A DNA stretch of 43,489 nucleotides from Austwickia sp040006675. GTDB taxonomy: Bacteria; Actinomycetota; Actinomycetes; Actinomycetales; Dermatophilaceae. Below are positions 1 through 8,063 of the stretch, one piece after another. Location of the stretch: the NCBI GenBank assembly GCA_040006675.1, contig JBDTWM010000009.1:1-43489 (forward strand), written 5' to 3'. The translations under genes were made by a program, and so were the position numbers. Each line of letters opens with the position of its first letter. Within the stretch, counting starts at the first letter, position 1. Under the pieces are notes generated by a model. It was given only the letters and a program-made list of their open reading frames with translations, was not told the DNA's origin and made no database searches.

Positions 1-27
1 CGGCGTGGTCAGAGGGGATGGCCTAGT

Positions 28-393
28 TCACGCGGCCCACTGCACCAGCGGCTGGCCGCCCTGCACGGCTTCGCCGACGGCGACGTCGATGCGTGCCACG
101 ATCCCGTCCGCCGGCGCGGTGATCTCGGTCTCCATCTTCATGGCCTCGAGGACGACGACAGTATCGCCGCCCTTCACCGTGTCGCCCTCAGACACGAGGA
201 TCGTCACGACGGTGCCGGAGATGGGCGCGGTGAGCGCGTTGCTGGAGCGTGCCGGGGCCTTCGCCGCGGTGGGGGTGATCCCGTACGACGACGTGGTGCC
301 CAGCAGGATCGAGCCGATGTCGGGGATGGGCTGCTCCTCGACCTCGACGTCGACGTCGTAGTCGATCCCGTTCACCGTCACCTTGAGCTTCAT
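28..393 (-). CDS. Methylmalonyl-CoA carboxytransferase 1.3S subunit (biotin carboxyl carrier)
   Basis: This is the biotinylated carrier subunit of transcarboxylase. It shuttles the carboxyl group between the 12S site (methylmalonyl-CoA to biotin) and the 5S site (biotin to pyruvate). The 121-residue protein begins MKLKVTVNG, as the propionibacterial 1.3S subunit does. It has an Ala/Pro/Thr/Ser-rich linker at about residues 31-52 and a C-terminal biotinyl-lipoyl domain at about 53-121 with the canonical EAMKMET motif, so Lys86 is the biotin site. Its length is close to the family's (about 123). The ATG is preceded by a strong ribosome binding site (AGGAGAAG on the minus strand). It is the last visible gene of a minus-strand operon with 12S and 5S, so the identity is secure. 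Confidence 0.95.
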   Translation of the reverse strand: MKLKVTVNGIDYDVDVEVEEQPIPDIGSILLGTTSSYGITPTAAKAPARSSNALTAPISGTVVTILVSEGDTVKGGDTVVVLEAMKMETEITAPADGIVARIDVAVGEAVQGGQPLVQWAA

Positions 394-405
394 CGTGTGC
401 TTCTC

Positions 406-678
406 CTACCGGATCACGTGCGAGTGATGGACGTCGGAGCGGCCCTGCCGCGCCCACGATGTCTGCCGACGCAGACGGACCTGCTTGATCTTCGCGCGGT
501 AGCCGAGGTAGGCGGCGCAGGCCGCGCTGATCGCGAGCAGCACTTCCTCGGCCACCTCGCCCGCTGGGTGGGACGCCTCCATGCGTGCCTCCAGCGAGCT
601 CAGGCGTTCGGTGAGTTCGGCGACCTGCTCCCGCAGCTCGTCCACGCTCGCCGCAACGTCGGAGGTGGTCTGGCCCAT
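406..678 (-). CDS. Small accessory protein of the transcarboxylase operon
   Basis: This 90-residue protein lies between the 12S and 1.3S genes, with a good ribosome binding site (AGGAAGGA) and a 12-bp gap to the next gene. Residues 10-36 look like a short amphipathic coiled coil (VDELREQVAELTERLSSLEA). The middle (about 41-60) carries the pattern EEVLLAISAACAAYLG, which resembles the Ala-rich C-terminal segment of small gamma/epsilon-like subunits in biotin-dependent decarboxylase operons. The tail is basic and His-containing. I infer a structural or assembly role in the carboxytransferase from position and this resemblance only. It has no catalytic motif, and the exact family is not certain. 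Confidence 0.75.
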   Translation of the reverse strand: MGQTTSDVAASVDELREQVAELTERLSSLEARMEASHPAGEVAEEVLLAISAACAAYLGYRAKIKQVRLRRQTSWARQGRSDVHHSHVIR

Positions 679-723
679 GTCGTGTCCTTCCTGGCTTTGT
701 GGCTGTCTGGTGTGGGCCTGGGC

Positions 724-2283
724 TCACAGCGGGATGAGGCCGTGCTTCTTCGGAGGACGCTGGTCCCGCTTGTTGGCGAGCACCTCCAGCGCGCGGGCGA
801 TGCAGAGCCGCGTCTGCGAGGGCTCGATGATGTCATCCACGAGTCCGCGGGCCGCGGAGACATACGGGGTGGAGAACGCTTCCCGGTAGAGGTCGACCAA
901 TTCCGCCCGCTTCGCCTGCGGGTCGTCCGCCTCGGCGATCTCGCGCCGGAACACCACGCCAGCGGCCCCCTCTGCCCCCATCACGGCGATCTCCGCGGTC
1001 GGCCAGGCAAAGACCCGGTCGGCCCCCAAGTCCTTGCCACACATGGCGAGATAGGCGCCGCCGTAGGCCTTGCGCAACACCACGGTGACCTTCGGGACGG
1101 TGGATGCGGAGTAGGCGAAGAGCATTTTGGCGCCGTGCCGGATGATGCCCCCGTACTCCTGCTGCACGCCCGGTAGGAAGCCGGGCACGTCGACCAGAGT
1201 GACCAGCGGGATGTTGAACGCGTTGCAGAACCGGATGAACCGGGCCGCCTTGTCGGAGGAGTTGATGTCCAGGACCCCCGACATGTGGTTGCACTGGTTC
1301 GCGATGAAGCCGACGGAGCGCCCGGTGACCCGTCCGAAGCCGATCACGATGTTCATCGCGTAGCCCGCCTGGACCTCCAGGAAGTCGTGTGAGTCCACGA
1401 TGCGCAGGATGACCTCGCGCACGTCGTACGCCTTCTTGGGGTCCAGCGGGATCACGTGGTCGAGGGCCTCGTCGGGCTCGACGGTGTCGTGCCCGGGCAC
1501 GTAGGGCGATTCCTCCGTGTTGTTGCTCGGCAAGAAGCTCAGCAGCTTCTTGGCAATGAGCAGCGCCTGCTCGTCGTCCTGCGCCACGAAGTGCGTCACC
1601 CCGGATTGGCCCATGTGGGCCTGCGGGCCGCCGAGCGCCTCCGCGCTGACATCCTCGCCGGTGACATTGCGGATGACCTCGGGCCCCGTGATAAACATCC
1701 GCGAGTTCTCGGTCTGAATGATGAAGTCGGTCAGTGCGGGGGAGTAGACGGCACCGCCCGCGCACGGTCCGGCGATGATCGAGATCTGCGGGACCACGCC
1801 GGACAGCGCGACGTTCTGGAAGAAGACCTTGCCGTACCCGGACAGGGAGTCGATGCCCTCCTGGACGCGCGCGCCCCCGGAGTCGTTGATGAAGACGAAC
1901 GGCGTACCGGTCTCCATGGCCGCGTGCATGGCGTCCGCGACCTTGAGTGAGTGCACCTCGCCGGCGGACCCGCCCGCGACGGAGAAGTCCTGGCTGGCGA
2001 AGTGGATCGGGCGACCCAGCACGAGGCCGGCGCCGGTGACGACGCCGTCCGCGGGCATGACCGCTTTGTCCATCCCGAACAGCGTCGAGTGGTGCTGGGC
2101 GAAGAGTCCGGTCTCCTCCATCGTGCCCGGGTCGAGCAGGTTGTCGACGCGCTCGCGGGCCGTCAGCTTGCCCTGCGCGTGCTGCGTGGCGTGCCGCTTC
2201 TCGCCGCCGCCCGCCTCGACGGTCGCGCGACGCTCGCGCAACTCTTCGATGCGCTCTGCCATCGTCTTTTGGTGAGGCGCCAT
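724..2283 (-). CDS. Methylmalonyl-CoA carboxytransferase 12S subunit
   Basis: This carboxyltransferase subunit moves the carboxyl group from (S)-methylmalonyl-CoA to the biotin of 1.3S, giving propionyl-CoA. The 519-residue protein has the two-lobed crotonase fold of acyl-CoA carboxylase beta chains. Landmarks are AGGGEKRHATQHAQGK near the N-terminus, the oxyanion-loop region SGGARVQEGIDSLSGYGK (about 135-152), IIAGPCAGGAVYSPALTDF, FITGPEVI, and in the second half VDVPGFLPGVQQEYGGI and RKAYGGAYLAM. The C-terminus PPKKHGLIPL resembles the propionibacterial 12S end. The ATG has GAAGGA about 10 nt upstream. It lies between the 5S gene and the small subunit, which separates it from ordinary propionyl-CoA carboxylase beta chains. 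Confidence 0.95.
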   Translation of the reverse strand: MAPHQKTMAERIEELRERRATVEAGGGEKRHATQHAQGKLTARERVDNLLDPGTMEETGLFAQHHSTLFGMDKAVMPADGVVTGAGLVLGRPIHFASQDFSVAGGSAGEVHSLKVADAMHAAMETGTPFVFINDSGGARVQEGIDSLSGYGKVFFQNVALSGVVPQISIIAGPCAGGAVYSPALTDFIIQTENSRMFITGPEVIRNVTGEDVSAEALGGPQAHMGQSGVTHFVAQDDEQALLIAKKLLSFLPSNNTEESPYVPGHDTVEPDEALDHVIPLDPKKAYDVREVILRIVDSHDFLEVQAGYAMNIVIGFGRVTGRSVGFIANQCNHMSGVLDINSSDKAARFIRFCNAFNIPLVTLVDVPGFLPGVQQEYGGIIRHGAKMLFAYSASTVPKVTVVLRKAYGGAYLAMCGKDLGADRVFAWPTAEIAVMGAEGAAGVVFRREIAEADDPQAKRAELVDLYREAFSTPYVSAARGLVDDIIEPSQTRLCIARALEVLANKRDQRPPKKHGLIPL

Positions 2284-2326
2284 GGGTTGTCGGTCCTTCG
2301 TCGGAGTCGAGTGATCGGGTGGGGCC

Positions 2327-2371
2327 AGGTCAGGCAGCTCGAGGTCAGGCGAGTCGAGGTCAGGCGGGCGT
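2327..2371. repeat. Three direct repeats with a 15-bp period
   Basis: The 9-mer AGGTCAGGC occurs at 2327, 2342 and 2357, exactly 15 bp apart. The array fills the short gap between the 5S and 12S genes, and its last copy overlaps the TGA stop of the 5S gene (2360-2362). On the transcribed strand this puts three GCCTGACCT words between two subunit genes. No function is known. Confidence 0.85.
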
Positions 2372-3862
2372 CACCGCGACGGAATGCGTGCGTCCGTCCA
2401 CGGTGATGTCGTACTTGATGGGGCCGCGCACCGGTCCGCCCTTGCCGTCGCCGTTGGACGCGGCCCTCTCGGCCGCCACATCTGCGGGGTCCTTGGCCAC
2501 GGACTTCGGCCCCTCGGGCCGGGTCTTGAAGAAGCCGTCCGCCACCTTCGGGAACATCGCATAGGTGAGGACGTCCTCGTCGGAGCCGTTGAACCCCTCG
2601 GCCTGCTCGGCCTGCGCACGCAGATTCTCCCACTCGGCCGGGATGAGGTCGGCGGGCCGGCGCGTGATGGGTTCCTTGCCGGTCTGCTCCTTGGCCTTGG
2701 CGACGACCTGCGGGTCGTACTCGCCGAGCGTCAGCCCGTAATAGCCGAGCATCAGGTCGGCGAACTCCGCTGTCAACACCTTGTATTCGCCCATCAGCAC
2801 GTTGAACACCGCCTGCGTGCCGACGATCTGACTGGACGGGGTGACCAACGGCGGATATCCGGCGGCCTGGCGCACCCGCGGGACCTCCTCGAGCACCTCA
2901 CGCAGTCTGTCCCCGGCGCCCTGCTGCTTGAGCTGAGCCTCCATGTTGGAGATCATGCCGCCCGGGATCTGGCTGTCGAAGATGTCGGTGTCCACCGTGA
3001 ACGCAGACATGAAGTGACTGTATTTTGGCTTGACCTCGGCGAAGTGGTCCTTCACCTTGCGCAGCAGCATCTTGTCGAGGTCGGCCACGTAGCCGGTGCC
3101 CTCGAGCATCTCCTGCAGGGACTCGGTGGGGTTGTGGCCCGGGCCGAGCGACATCGAGGAGATGGCCGTGTCGACCACGTCGGCGCCGGCCTCGATGGCC
3201 TTCATGAGCGAGACCAACGTGACTCCGGTGGTGGCGTGGCAGTGCAGGTTGACCTGCATGTCGGGCAGCTCGGTCTTGATCGCGCGGACGATGTCGAAGG
3301 CCGGCTGCGGCTTGAGCAGCGCCGCCATGTCCTTCAACGCGAGGGAGTCGGCGCCCATGTCGCGCAGCTGGCGGGCCAGCTCGACGTACCCGTCGACGGT
3401 GTGCAGCGGGCTCACCGTGTAGCAGATCGTGCCCTGCGCGTGCTTGCCGGAGCGCTTGACGGCGGCCATCGCGTGCTCCAGGTTGCGCGCGTCGTTCAGC
3501 GCGTCGAAGACCCGGAAGACGTCCATCCCGTTCTCGGCGGCCTTGTCCACAAAATGGTCGACCACGTCGTCGCCGTAGTGGCGGTACCCCAGCAGGTTCT
3601 GGCCGCGCAGCAGCATCTGCAGACGGCTGTTGGGCATCAGCTCGCGGAAGGTGCGCAGCCGCTCCCAGGGATCCTCGTTGAGGAACCGGATGCACGCGTC
3701 GAACGTGGCGCCGCCCCAGCACTCCACGCTCCAAAAGCCGGCCTGGTCGATGTCGGCGCACGCGCCGATCATGTCCTCCATGGCCATGCGGGTGGCCATG
3801 AGGCTCTGATGCGCATCCCGGAGAGCGAGCTCCGTCACACCGATGGTTCGCGGAGAGGTCAT
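2360..3862 (-). CDS. Methylmalonyl-CoA carboxytransferase 5S subunit
   Basis: This subunit transfers the carboxyl group from biotin to pyruvate, making oxaloacetate, in a TIM barrel with a divalent metal (cobalt in the characterised enzyme). The 500-residue protein starts MTSPRTIGVTELALRDAHQS. The expected metal ligands are visible: Asp16 (LRDAHQS), the carbamylated-lysine position Lys177 (LALKDMA), and His207 and His209 (NLHCHATTG). The C-terminal 200 residues match the conserved carboxylase domain (GGMISNMEAQLKQQG, TPSSQIVGTQAV). Length agrees with the family (about 505). It is the first gene of the operon. The only suitable ATG lacks a clear ribosome binding site. A promoter should lie in the 269-bp gap shared with divergent ftsE. 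Confidence 0.94.
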   Translation of the reverse strand: MTSPRTIGVTELALRDAHQSLMATRMAMEDMIGACADIDQAGFWSVECWGGATFDACIRFLNEDPWERLRTFRELMPNSRLQMLLRGQNLLGYRHYGDDVVDHFVDKAAENGMDVFRVFDALNDARNLEHAMAAVKRSGKHAQGTICYTVSPLHTVDGYVELARQLRDMGADSLALKDMAALLKPQPAFDIVRAIKTELPDMQVNLHCHATTGVTLVSLMKAIEAGADVVDTAISSMSLGPGHNPTESLQEMLEGTGYVADLDKMLLRKVKDHFAEVKPKYSHFMSAFTVDTDIFDSQIPGGMISNMEAQLKQQGAGDRLREVLEEVPRVRQAAGYPPLVTPSSQIVGTQAVFNVLMGEYKVLTAEFADLMLGYYGLTLGEYDPQVVAKAKEQTGKEPITRRPADLIPAEWENLRAQAEQAEGFNGSDEDVLTYAMFPKVADGFFKTRPEGPKSVAKDPADVAAERAASNGDGKGGPVRGPIKYDITVDGRTHSVAVTPA

Positions 3863-4131
3863 GGCGCCATGGTGTCATGGGCCGCGGCCACCTTGTCGCG
3901 AGTTGTCCGGGGTTCTCGCGGGACAGTCCGAGGGCTCGCCACGCGACGGCATTCGGGATCGGGCCGCGCTATGCGTCGAAACGCCTTCTGTCGCAACGCC
4001 GAACGCCGACCCCCTCCGCCCTCTCTCGATGTTTCGGACGTACCCTCGAGCGCGACCGGCCCGAAGGCGGCGCGGTGCGCCGGAGGCGTGCGCGCGGTCG
4101 GGGCACCACGCATAGTGAGGGCAGGGGCATC
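3863..4131. promoter_or_regulatory. Divergent intergenic region between the transcarboxylase operon and ftsE
   Basis: This 269-bp gap separates two head-to-head gene starts, so it must hold promoters in both directions. Toward ftsE there is a -10-like CATAGT at 4111-4116, 15 nt before the ATG, leaving room for a short leader with the G-rich ribosome binding site AGGGCAGGGG. No convincing -35/-10 pair was found for the 5S gene. No RNA structure or ORF was recognised. Confidence 0.4.
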
Positions 4132-4821
4132 ATGATCACCCTCGTCAACGTCACCAAGAGGTATCGCCAGGCCCTGCGACCCGCGCTCGACGATGTGTCG
4201 CTCACCCTGGCGGCGGGGGAGTTCGCGTTCCTCGTCGGCGTCTCCGGGTCGGGCAAGACCACGCTGCTCAGGCTGCTGCTCTGCGAGGAGAAGGCCACCT
4301 CGGGCACGGTCGAGGTGGCCGGGCGTCACCTGTCCACACTCAAGCGACGTTACGTCCCCGCGTTGCGGCGCGACATCGGCGTGGTCTTCCAGGACTTCCG
4401 GCTGCTCGCGGACAAGACCGTGTACCAGAACGTCGCCTACGTGCTGCATGTGCTCGGTACCAGGCGCCCCCAGATCGCCGCGATCGTCCCGGAGACTCTC
4501 GACCTGGTCGGGCTGGGGGGCATGGCCAAGCGGTTCCCGCACGAGCTGTCCGGTGGGGAGCAGCAACGGGTCGCGATCGCGCGCGCCGTGGCGAAGAGGC
4601 CGGTGTTGCTGCTCGCGGATGAACCCACGGGCAACCTCGACCCCGGCACGTCCCTGGAGATCGTCACGCTGCTCGACCGCATCCACGACCAAGGCACGAC
4701 CGTGCTGGTGGCCACCCACGACGACGAGATCGTCAACCAGCTGCGGCGCCGCGTCATCGAACTCGATGCGGGGGCAGTCGTACGTGACCAGGAACGCGGC
4801 GTGTACGGGGGTGTGCGATGA
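4132..4821 (+). CDS. ftsE: Cell-division ATPase FtsE
   Basis: FtsE is the cytoplasmic ATPase of FtsEX, an ABC-type complex that couples ATP hydrolysis to periplasmic peptidoglycan hydrolases at the septum. The 229-residue protein, starting MITLVNVTKRY, has Walker A GVSGSGKTT (36-44), Q-loop Gln87 (FQDFR), signature LSGGEQQ (139-145), Walker B LLLADEP with catalytic Glu164, a D-loop and switch His196 (VATHDD). The FtsE-type start and length favour 4132 over upstream in-frame codons. A G-rich Shine-Dalgarno sequence precedes it. The gene overlaps ftsX by 4 bp (ATGA), which is the usual coupling. In most actinobacteria prfB stands just upstream; it is absent here. Confidence 0.95.
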   Translation: MITLVNVTKRYRQALRPALDDVSLTLAAGEFAFLVGVSGSGKTTLLRLLLCEEKATSGTVEVAGRHLSTLKRRYVPALRRDIGVVFQDFRLLADKTVYQNVAYVLHVLGTRRPQIAAIVPETLDLVGLGGMAKRFPHELSGGEQQRVAIARAVAKRPVLLLADEPTGNLDPGTSLEIVTLLDRIHDQGTTVLVATHDDEIVNQLRRRVIELDAGAVVRDQERGVYGGVR

Positions 4822-5720
4822 GGCCGGGCTTTCTGCTCGCGGAGGCGTGGAACGGGCTGCGGCGTAGCTCCTCGATGGCCATCTCGGTGGTGATCGTGAC
4901 GGCGGTGTCGCTGTTGTTCTTCGGAGTGGGCCTGCTGGCCCAGCGTCAGGTCGAGACGGCGAAGGGTTACTGGTACGGCAAAGTCGAGGTGACCATCTAT
5001 TTGTGCACGAAGAACTCCAGCGAGTTCAACTGCCACGGCGAGGCGGTCACCCCGGACGAGAGCGCTAAGATCGGCGCCGACCTGGCGGCGATGAAGCCGG
5101 TCGTCAAGGAGGTCATCTTCGAGAGCCAGGACGAGGCGTACGCACGCTTCAAGGAGCAGTTCACGAACCCTGCGTTCGCGGACACGCCCCAGGAGGCGAT
5201 CCCCGCGTCCTACCGCGTGAAGCTGTCGGACCCGCAGGACTACGACCGCATGAGCACCGCGTTCACCGGCGCGCCGGGGGTGGCGTCGGTCAAGGACATC
5301 CGCGCCATCCTGGAGCCGCTGTTCAAGGTCATGGACTTCTTGCGCCTCACGGCGTGGGTGCTTGCCGGGGTCATGCTGCTGTGCACCGTCTTGTTGACCG
5401 CGACCACGATCCGGCAGGTGGCCTGGACGCGCCGACGAGAAACCGCCATCAAGCGGGTGGTGGGCGCGAGCAAAGCAGCGATCCAGTTGCCGTTCGTGAT
5501 GGAGACGCTGCTGGCCGTCATGCTGGGGGCGGTCGTGGCCGTGGGGGCGCTCTGGGTCCTGGTCCGGGTGGGGGTAAGCCAGCTCGCCGAACGTTTCCAG
5601 GATTTCCACTGGGTATGGGTCGGCGACGTGTGGGCGGTCGCCCCGTGGGTGGCGGCCCTCGCGCTGGTGGTCGGCGTGTTGGTCTCGTGGCTGGCGTTGG
5701 TGCGCTATGTCCGTGTGTGA
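4818..5720 (+). CDS. ftsX: Cell-division membrane protein FtsX
   Basis: FtsX is the membrane partner of FtsE and relays ATPase-driven motion to an extracellular cell-wall hydrolase. The 300-residue protein shows the family topology: cytoplasmic N-terminus, a membrane helix at about 20-41, an extracellular domain at about 45-165, and three more helices near 172-195, 225-250 and 275-297. The extracellular domain contains a cysteine pair, Cys63 and Cys72, in a loop that could form a disulfide. The segment TRRRETAIKRVVGAS between helices 2 and 3 is the conserved cytoplasmic coupling motif. It is translationally coupled to ftsE. The likely hydrolase partner is the M23 protein encoded 351 bp downstream. 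Confidence 0.95.
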   Translation: MRPGFLLAEAWNGLRRSSSMAISVVIVTAVSLLFFGVGLLAQRQVETAKGYWYGKVEVTIYLCTKNSSEFNCHGEAVTPDESAKIGADLAAMKPVVKEVIFESQDEAYARFKEQFTNPAFADTPQEAIPASYRVKLSDPQDYDRMSTAFTGAPGVASVKDIRAILEPLFKVMDFLRLTAWVLAGVMLLCTVLLTATTIRQVAWTRRRETAIKRVVGASKAAIQLPFVMETLLAVMLGAVVAVGALWVLVRVGVSQLAERFQDFHWVWVGDVWAVAPWVAALALVVGVLVSWLALVRYVRV

Positions 5721-6071
5721 GTCGGCCCGAACATGAGTGCGTACGTAGGTGAGTGCGTACGGGTGTGAACACGTACGAGTGCGGGCCGCGACGCTGACGG
5801 GCGGTGGGGACCGATCGTCAGTTTCGGCGCGCCGGTGCCGATGGGAACCGTGCGGCTCGCCGGGCTGCTGCGGGGTGTGCCGCTAGGGGAGAGGCCGCCG
5901 CGCGAAATGCGGAGAGCGGATCGTGGGCGCGGCGGGCAACGCGATCTGCCCGCGACCCCATACTGTGGATTATGTCGAACCTTCCGGCCGGGTCAATTAG
6001 ACGAATTCGCTTGATGTGCAGTAAATTTCGTTCTTACGTCTGACGTTACAACCGACGAAGGTGGTTCCTCA
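5721..6071 (+). promoter_or_regulatory. Intergenic region with an AT-rich promoter-like stretch before the M23 gene
   Basis: These 351 bp lie between ftsX and the M23 peptidase. The first part is GC-rich and contains the direct repeat GAGTGCGTACG (5735-5745 and 5751-5761). Bases 5990-6050 are clearly AT-richer than anything nearby, with TTAGAC (5997-6002), TTGATG (6011-6016) and TAAATT (6022-6027) as possible promoter elements, though none forms a clean -35/-10 pair. A ribosome binding site (AAGGTGG) sits just before the GTG start. An independent promoter for the hydrolase is likely. No real ORF or RNA was seen. Confidence 0.45.
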
Positions 6072-7334
6072 GTGAGGATGCGCGAGTCCGGGGTCCCCTG
6101 CACCCCCACCCGCCGACTCCCCCGCGCGATCTGTGGCCTGGCTCTCGGCGCCGCCCTGATCGCGGCGGGTCCGATCGCAGCGCCGGCGTCCGCGGAGGAC
6201 GGCTCTGGGCAGGGCGCGGGCTCCCAGATCGACGCCTCCCGCGCGCGTCTGACCAACCTGTCCGCGAAGTCACAGGAGGCCGTGCTGGCCCTGGAGAAGA
6301 CGCAGGGTCTGCTCGCTCAGGCCAAGGCGAACCTCGCCGGCGCCGAGGTCGCTGCGACGGCCGCCCAGGCACGCTCGACCCGGCTGGAGGTTGAGCTGGC
6401 CGCCGCCAAGAAGGTGGAGGCCGACGGAGTCGCCCGCATCGCGGTGATCCAGGCGCAACGCGACAAGAACACCGACATTCGCAACAACATCGCGCGGCAA
6501 GCCTACGAAGGCTCCGGGATGGAACGCCTCGCCGTCCTCCTCAACACCACGCGGGCCCAAGATCTCGCCGACCACATGTACGTCGCCGAGAAGGTCAACG
6601 ACAACCAGAACGCCGTCCTCGCTGAACTCGCCACGCTGCGCGCGACCGCCGAAGATGAGCAGCGCAAGCTGGAGGAGGTCCGCCGCCAGACCGCCACGTT
6701 GGCGCTGCAGGCGGAGGCGGCTGTCGCCCAAGCGCAGGCGGCGCGGGCCGAGGCGAGCAGCACCCGCACCGAACTGAGCACCCTCGAGCAGGCCCAGAAG
6801 ACGCAGGCCGCCGCGGTGGCCGCGCAGCGCGTCGAGGAGCAAAGCCGCTATGACGAGCTCCAGGCGGAGTCCGCCCGCATCCAAGCCCAGCTCGCCGCTC
6901 GGGCGGCGGCCCGACCCTCCGGGGCTGGCTCGTCCCCCGGTCCGCAGCGCGCCACGGGGCGGTTCGCGGTCCCGGTGGGTGGTCCGTTCACCTCGGAGTT
7001 CGGCTACCGAGTCAACCCGGTGCTCTTTTCGAGCGAGCTGCACGCGGGGTTGGACATCGGTGCAGACTGCGGATCGCCCGTGTATGCCGCCGGAGCCGGC
7101 ACGATCATCCGCGCGGCCTGGACGGGCGGCTACGGCAACGAGGTCATCATCGATCACGGCGGCGGCATCGCCAGCACGTACAACCACATGTCCGCGTACG
7201 TACGGACCTCCGGCGACGTCAAGCAGGGCGACCTGATCGGCCGTGTCGGCACGACCGGCCAGTCCACGGGGTGCCACATGCACTGGGAGGTCCGCGTGAA
7301 CGGCGTCCCGGTCAATCCTCGCGGCTGGTTCTGA
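6072..7334 (+). CDS. Secreted coiled-coil M23-family peptidoglycan endopeptidase
   Basis: This is a predicted zinc endopeptidase that cuts peptidoglycan cross-links outside the cell. The 420-residue protein has a signal peptide ending ASA|ED at residue 41 and a long Ala/Glu/Arg-rich coiled coil from about 48 to 280. A Pro/Ser/Gly linker leads to a C-terminal M23 (LytM) domain at about 300-420. The catalytic motifs are intact: HxxxD at His324/Asp328 and HxH at His402/His404 (CHMHWEV). Coiled coil plus LytM is the architecture of EnvC and related FtsEX partners, and the gene lies next to ftsEX. Unlike EnvC, this domain keeps all metal ligands, so it is probably an active enzyme. The GTG start has AAGGTGG well placed upstream. 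Confidence 0.9.
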   Translation: MRMRESGVPCTPTRRLPRAICGLALGAALIAAGPIAAPASAEDGSGQGAGSQIDASRARLTNLSAKSQEAVLALEKTQGLLAQAKANLAGAEVAATAAQARSTRLEVELAAAKKVEADGVARIAVIQAQRDKNTDIRNNIARQAYEGSGMERLAVLLNTTRAQDLADHMYVAEKVNDNQNAVLAELATLRATAEDEQRKLEEVRRQTATLALQAEAAVAQAQAARAEASSTRTELSTLEQAQKTQAAAVAAQRVEEQSRYDELQAESARIQAQLAARAAARPSGAGSSPGPQRATGRFAVPVGGPFTSEFGYRVNPVLFSSELHAGLDIGADCGSPVYAAGAGTIIRAAWTGGYGNEVIIDHGGGIASTYNHMSAYVRTSGDVKQGDLIGRVGTTGQSTGCHMHWEVRVNGVPVNPRGWF

Positions 7335-7409
7335 TCCCGTCCGGGCCGCTTCGCGCCTGCCCCGGCGCACGCCCGAGAAACGCGGGAGCGCGCCGGCCGG
7401 CCCGGCGGG

Positions 7410-7415
7410 TACCGT
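7410..7415 (+). promoter_or_regulatory. Putative -10 hexamer TACCGT for leaderless smpB
   Basis: TACCGT ends 8 nt before the smpB ATG and no Shine-Dalgarno sequence lies between them. This spacing would put the transcription start at or next to the A of ATG. It is one of about ten similar arrangements in the window. Confidence 0.5.
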
Positions 7416-7423
7416 GATCCGTC

Positions 7424-7897
7424 ATGGCAAAGGACTCCGGCATCAAGGTCGTCGCACGCAATCGTAAGGCGCGTCACGACTACCTCATCGAGGACACCCT
7501 CGAAGCCGGCCTGGTGCTGCAGGGCACCGAGGTGAAGTCGCTGCGCGCCGGCCGCGCTTCCCTTGTCGACGGGTTCGCGACGATCAGCAGCGACGGCCAG
7601 GCGTGGCTGGAGGGGGTCCACATCCCGGAGTACACGCAGGGCACGTGGACCAATCACGCTGCGCGTCGCAAGCGGAAGCTCTTGCTGCATCACGACGAGA
7701 TCGCGAAGCTGGCCGCGAAGACACGAGAGGCCGGACACACCCTCGTACCTCTGTCCCTGTACTTCAAGGACGGCCGGGCAAAGGTCGAGATCGCGCTGGC
7801 GAGGGGCAAGAAGGAATACGACAAACGACACGCCCTGCGGGAGCGTCAGGATCGGCTCGAGGCCGACCGCGCGGTGTCCCTACGCCGCCATCGCTGA
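7424..7897 (+). CDS. smpB: SsrA-binding protein SmpB
   Basis: SmpB binds tmRNA and delivers it to stalled ribosomes for trans-translation. The 157-residue protein has the full family pattern: KVVARNRKARHDYLIEDTLEAG near the N-terminus, the QGTEVKSLRAGR loop, a beta-barrel core with WLEGVHIPEYTQGTW, and HxxRKRKLLLHHDEI. The basic C-terminal tail KKEYDKRHALRERQ enters the ribosomal mRNA channel. Its RNA partner ssrA is encoded 0.7 kb downstream on the same strand. The only gene between them is the flavin-barrel protein at 8064. The identification is certain. Confidence 0.98.
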   Translation: MAKDSGIKVVARNRKARHDYLIEDTLEAGLVLQGTEVKSLRAGRASLVDGFATISSDGQAWLEGVHIPEYTQGTWTNHAARRKRKLLLHHDEIAKLAAKTREAGHTLVPLSLYFKDGRAKVEIALARGKKEYDKRHALRERQDRLEADRAVSLRRHR

Positions 7898-8063
7898 CCG
7901 AAAGAACCCGCGCCGACGGCGCCCGGTCCTTCGAGCCCCCGTCTCCACCGCCGCCAGGCCGCTCGGCCCCGCGTCGGCACTCGGCCGCGTACGCTGCCAG
8001 CAGAGCCGTGCCGGAACGCGCTCCGGTGGGTGATCGCGACGCGACGCGTGGAAGGACGGGGAC

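Noticed and set aside
5804..6043. 79-codon plus-strand frame between ftsX and the M23 gene
   Set aside because: Its composition (Arg/Ala-rich, no pattern), lack of a ribosome binding site and overlap with the AT-rich promoter-like stretch argue against a gene.
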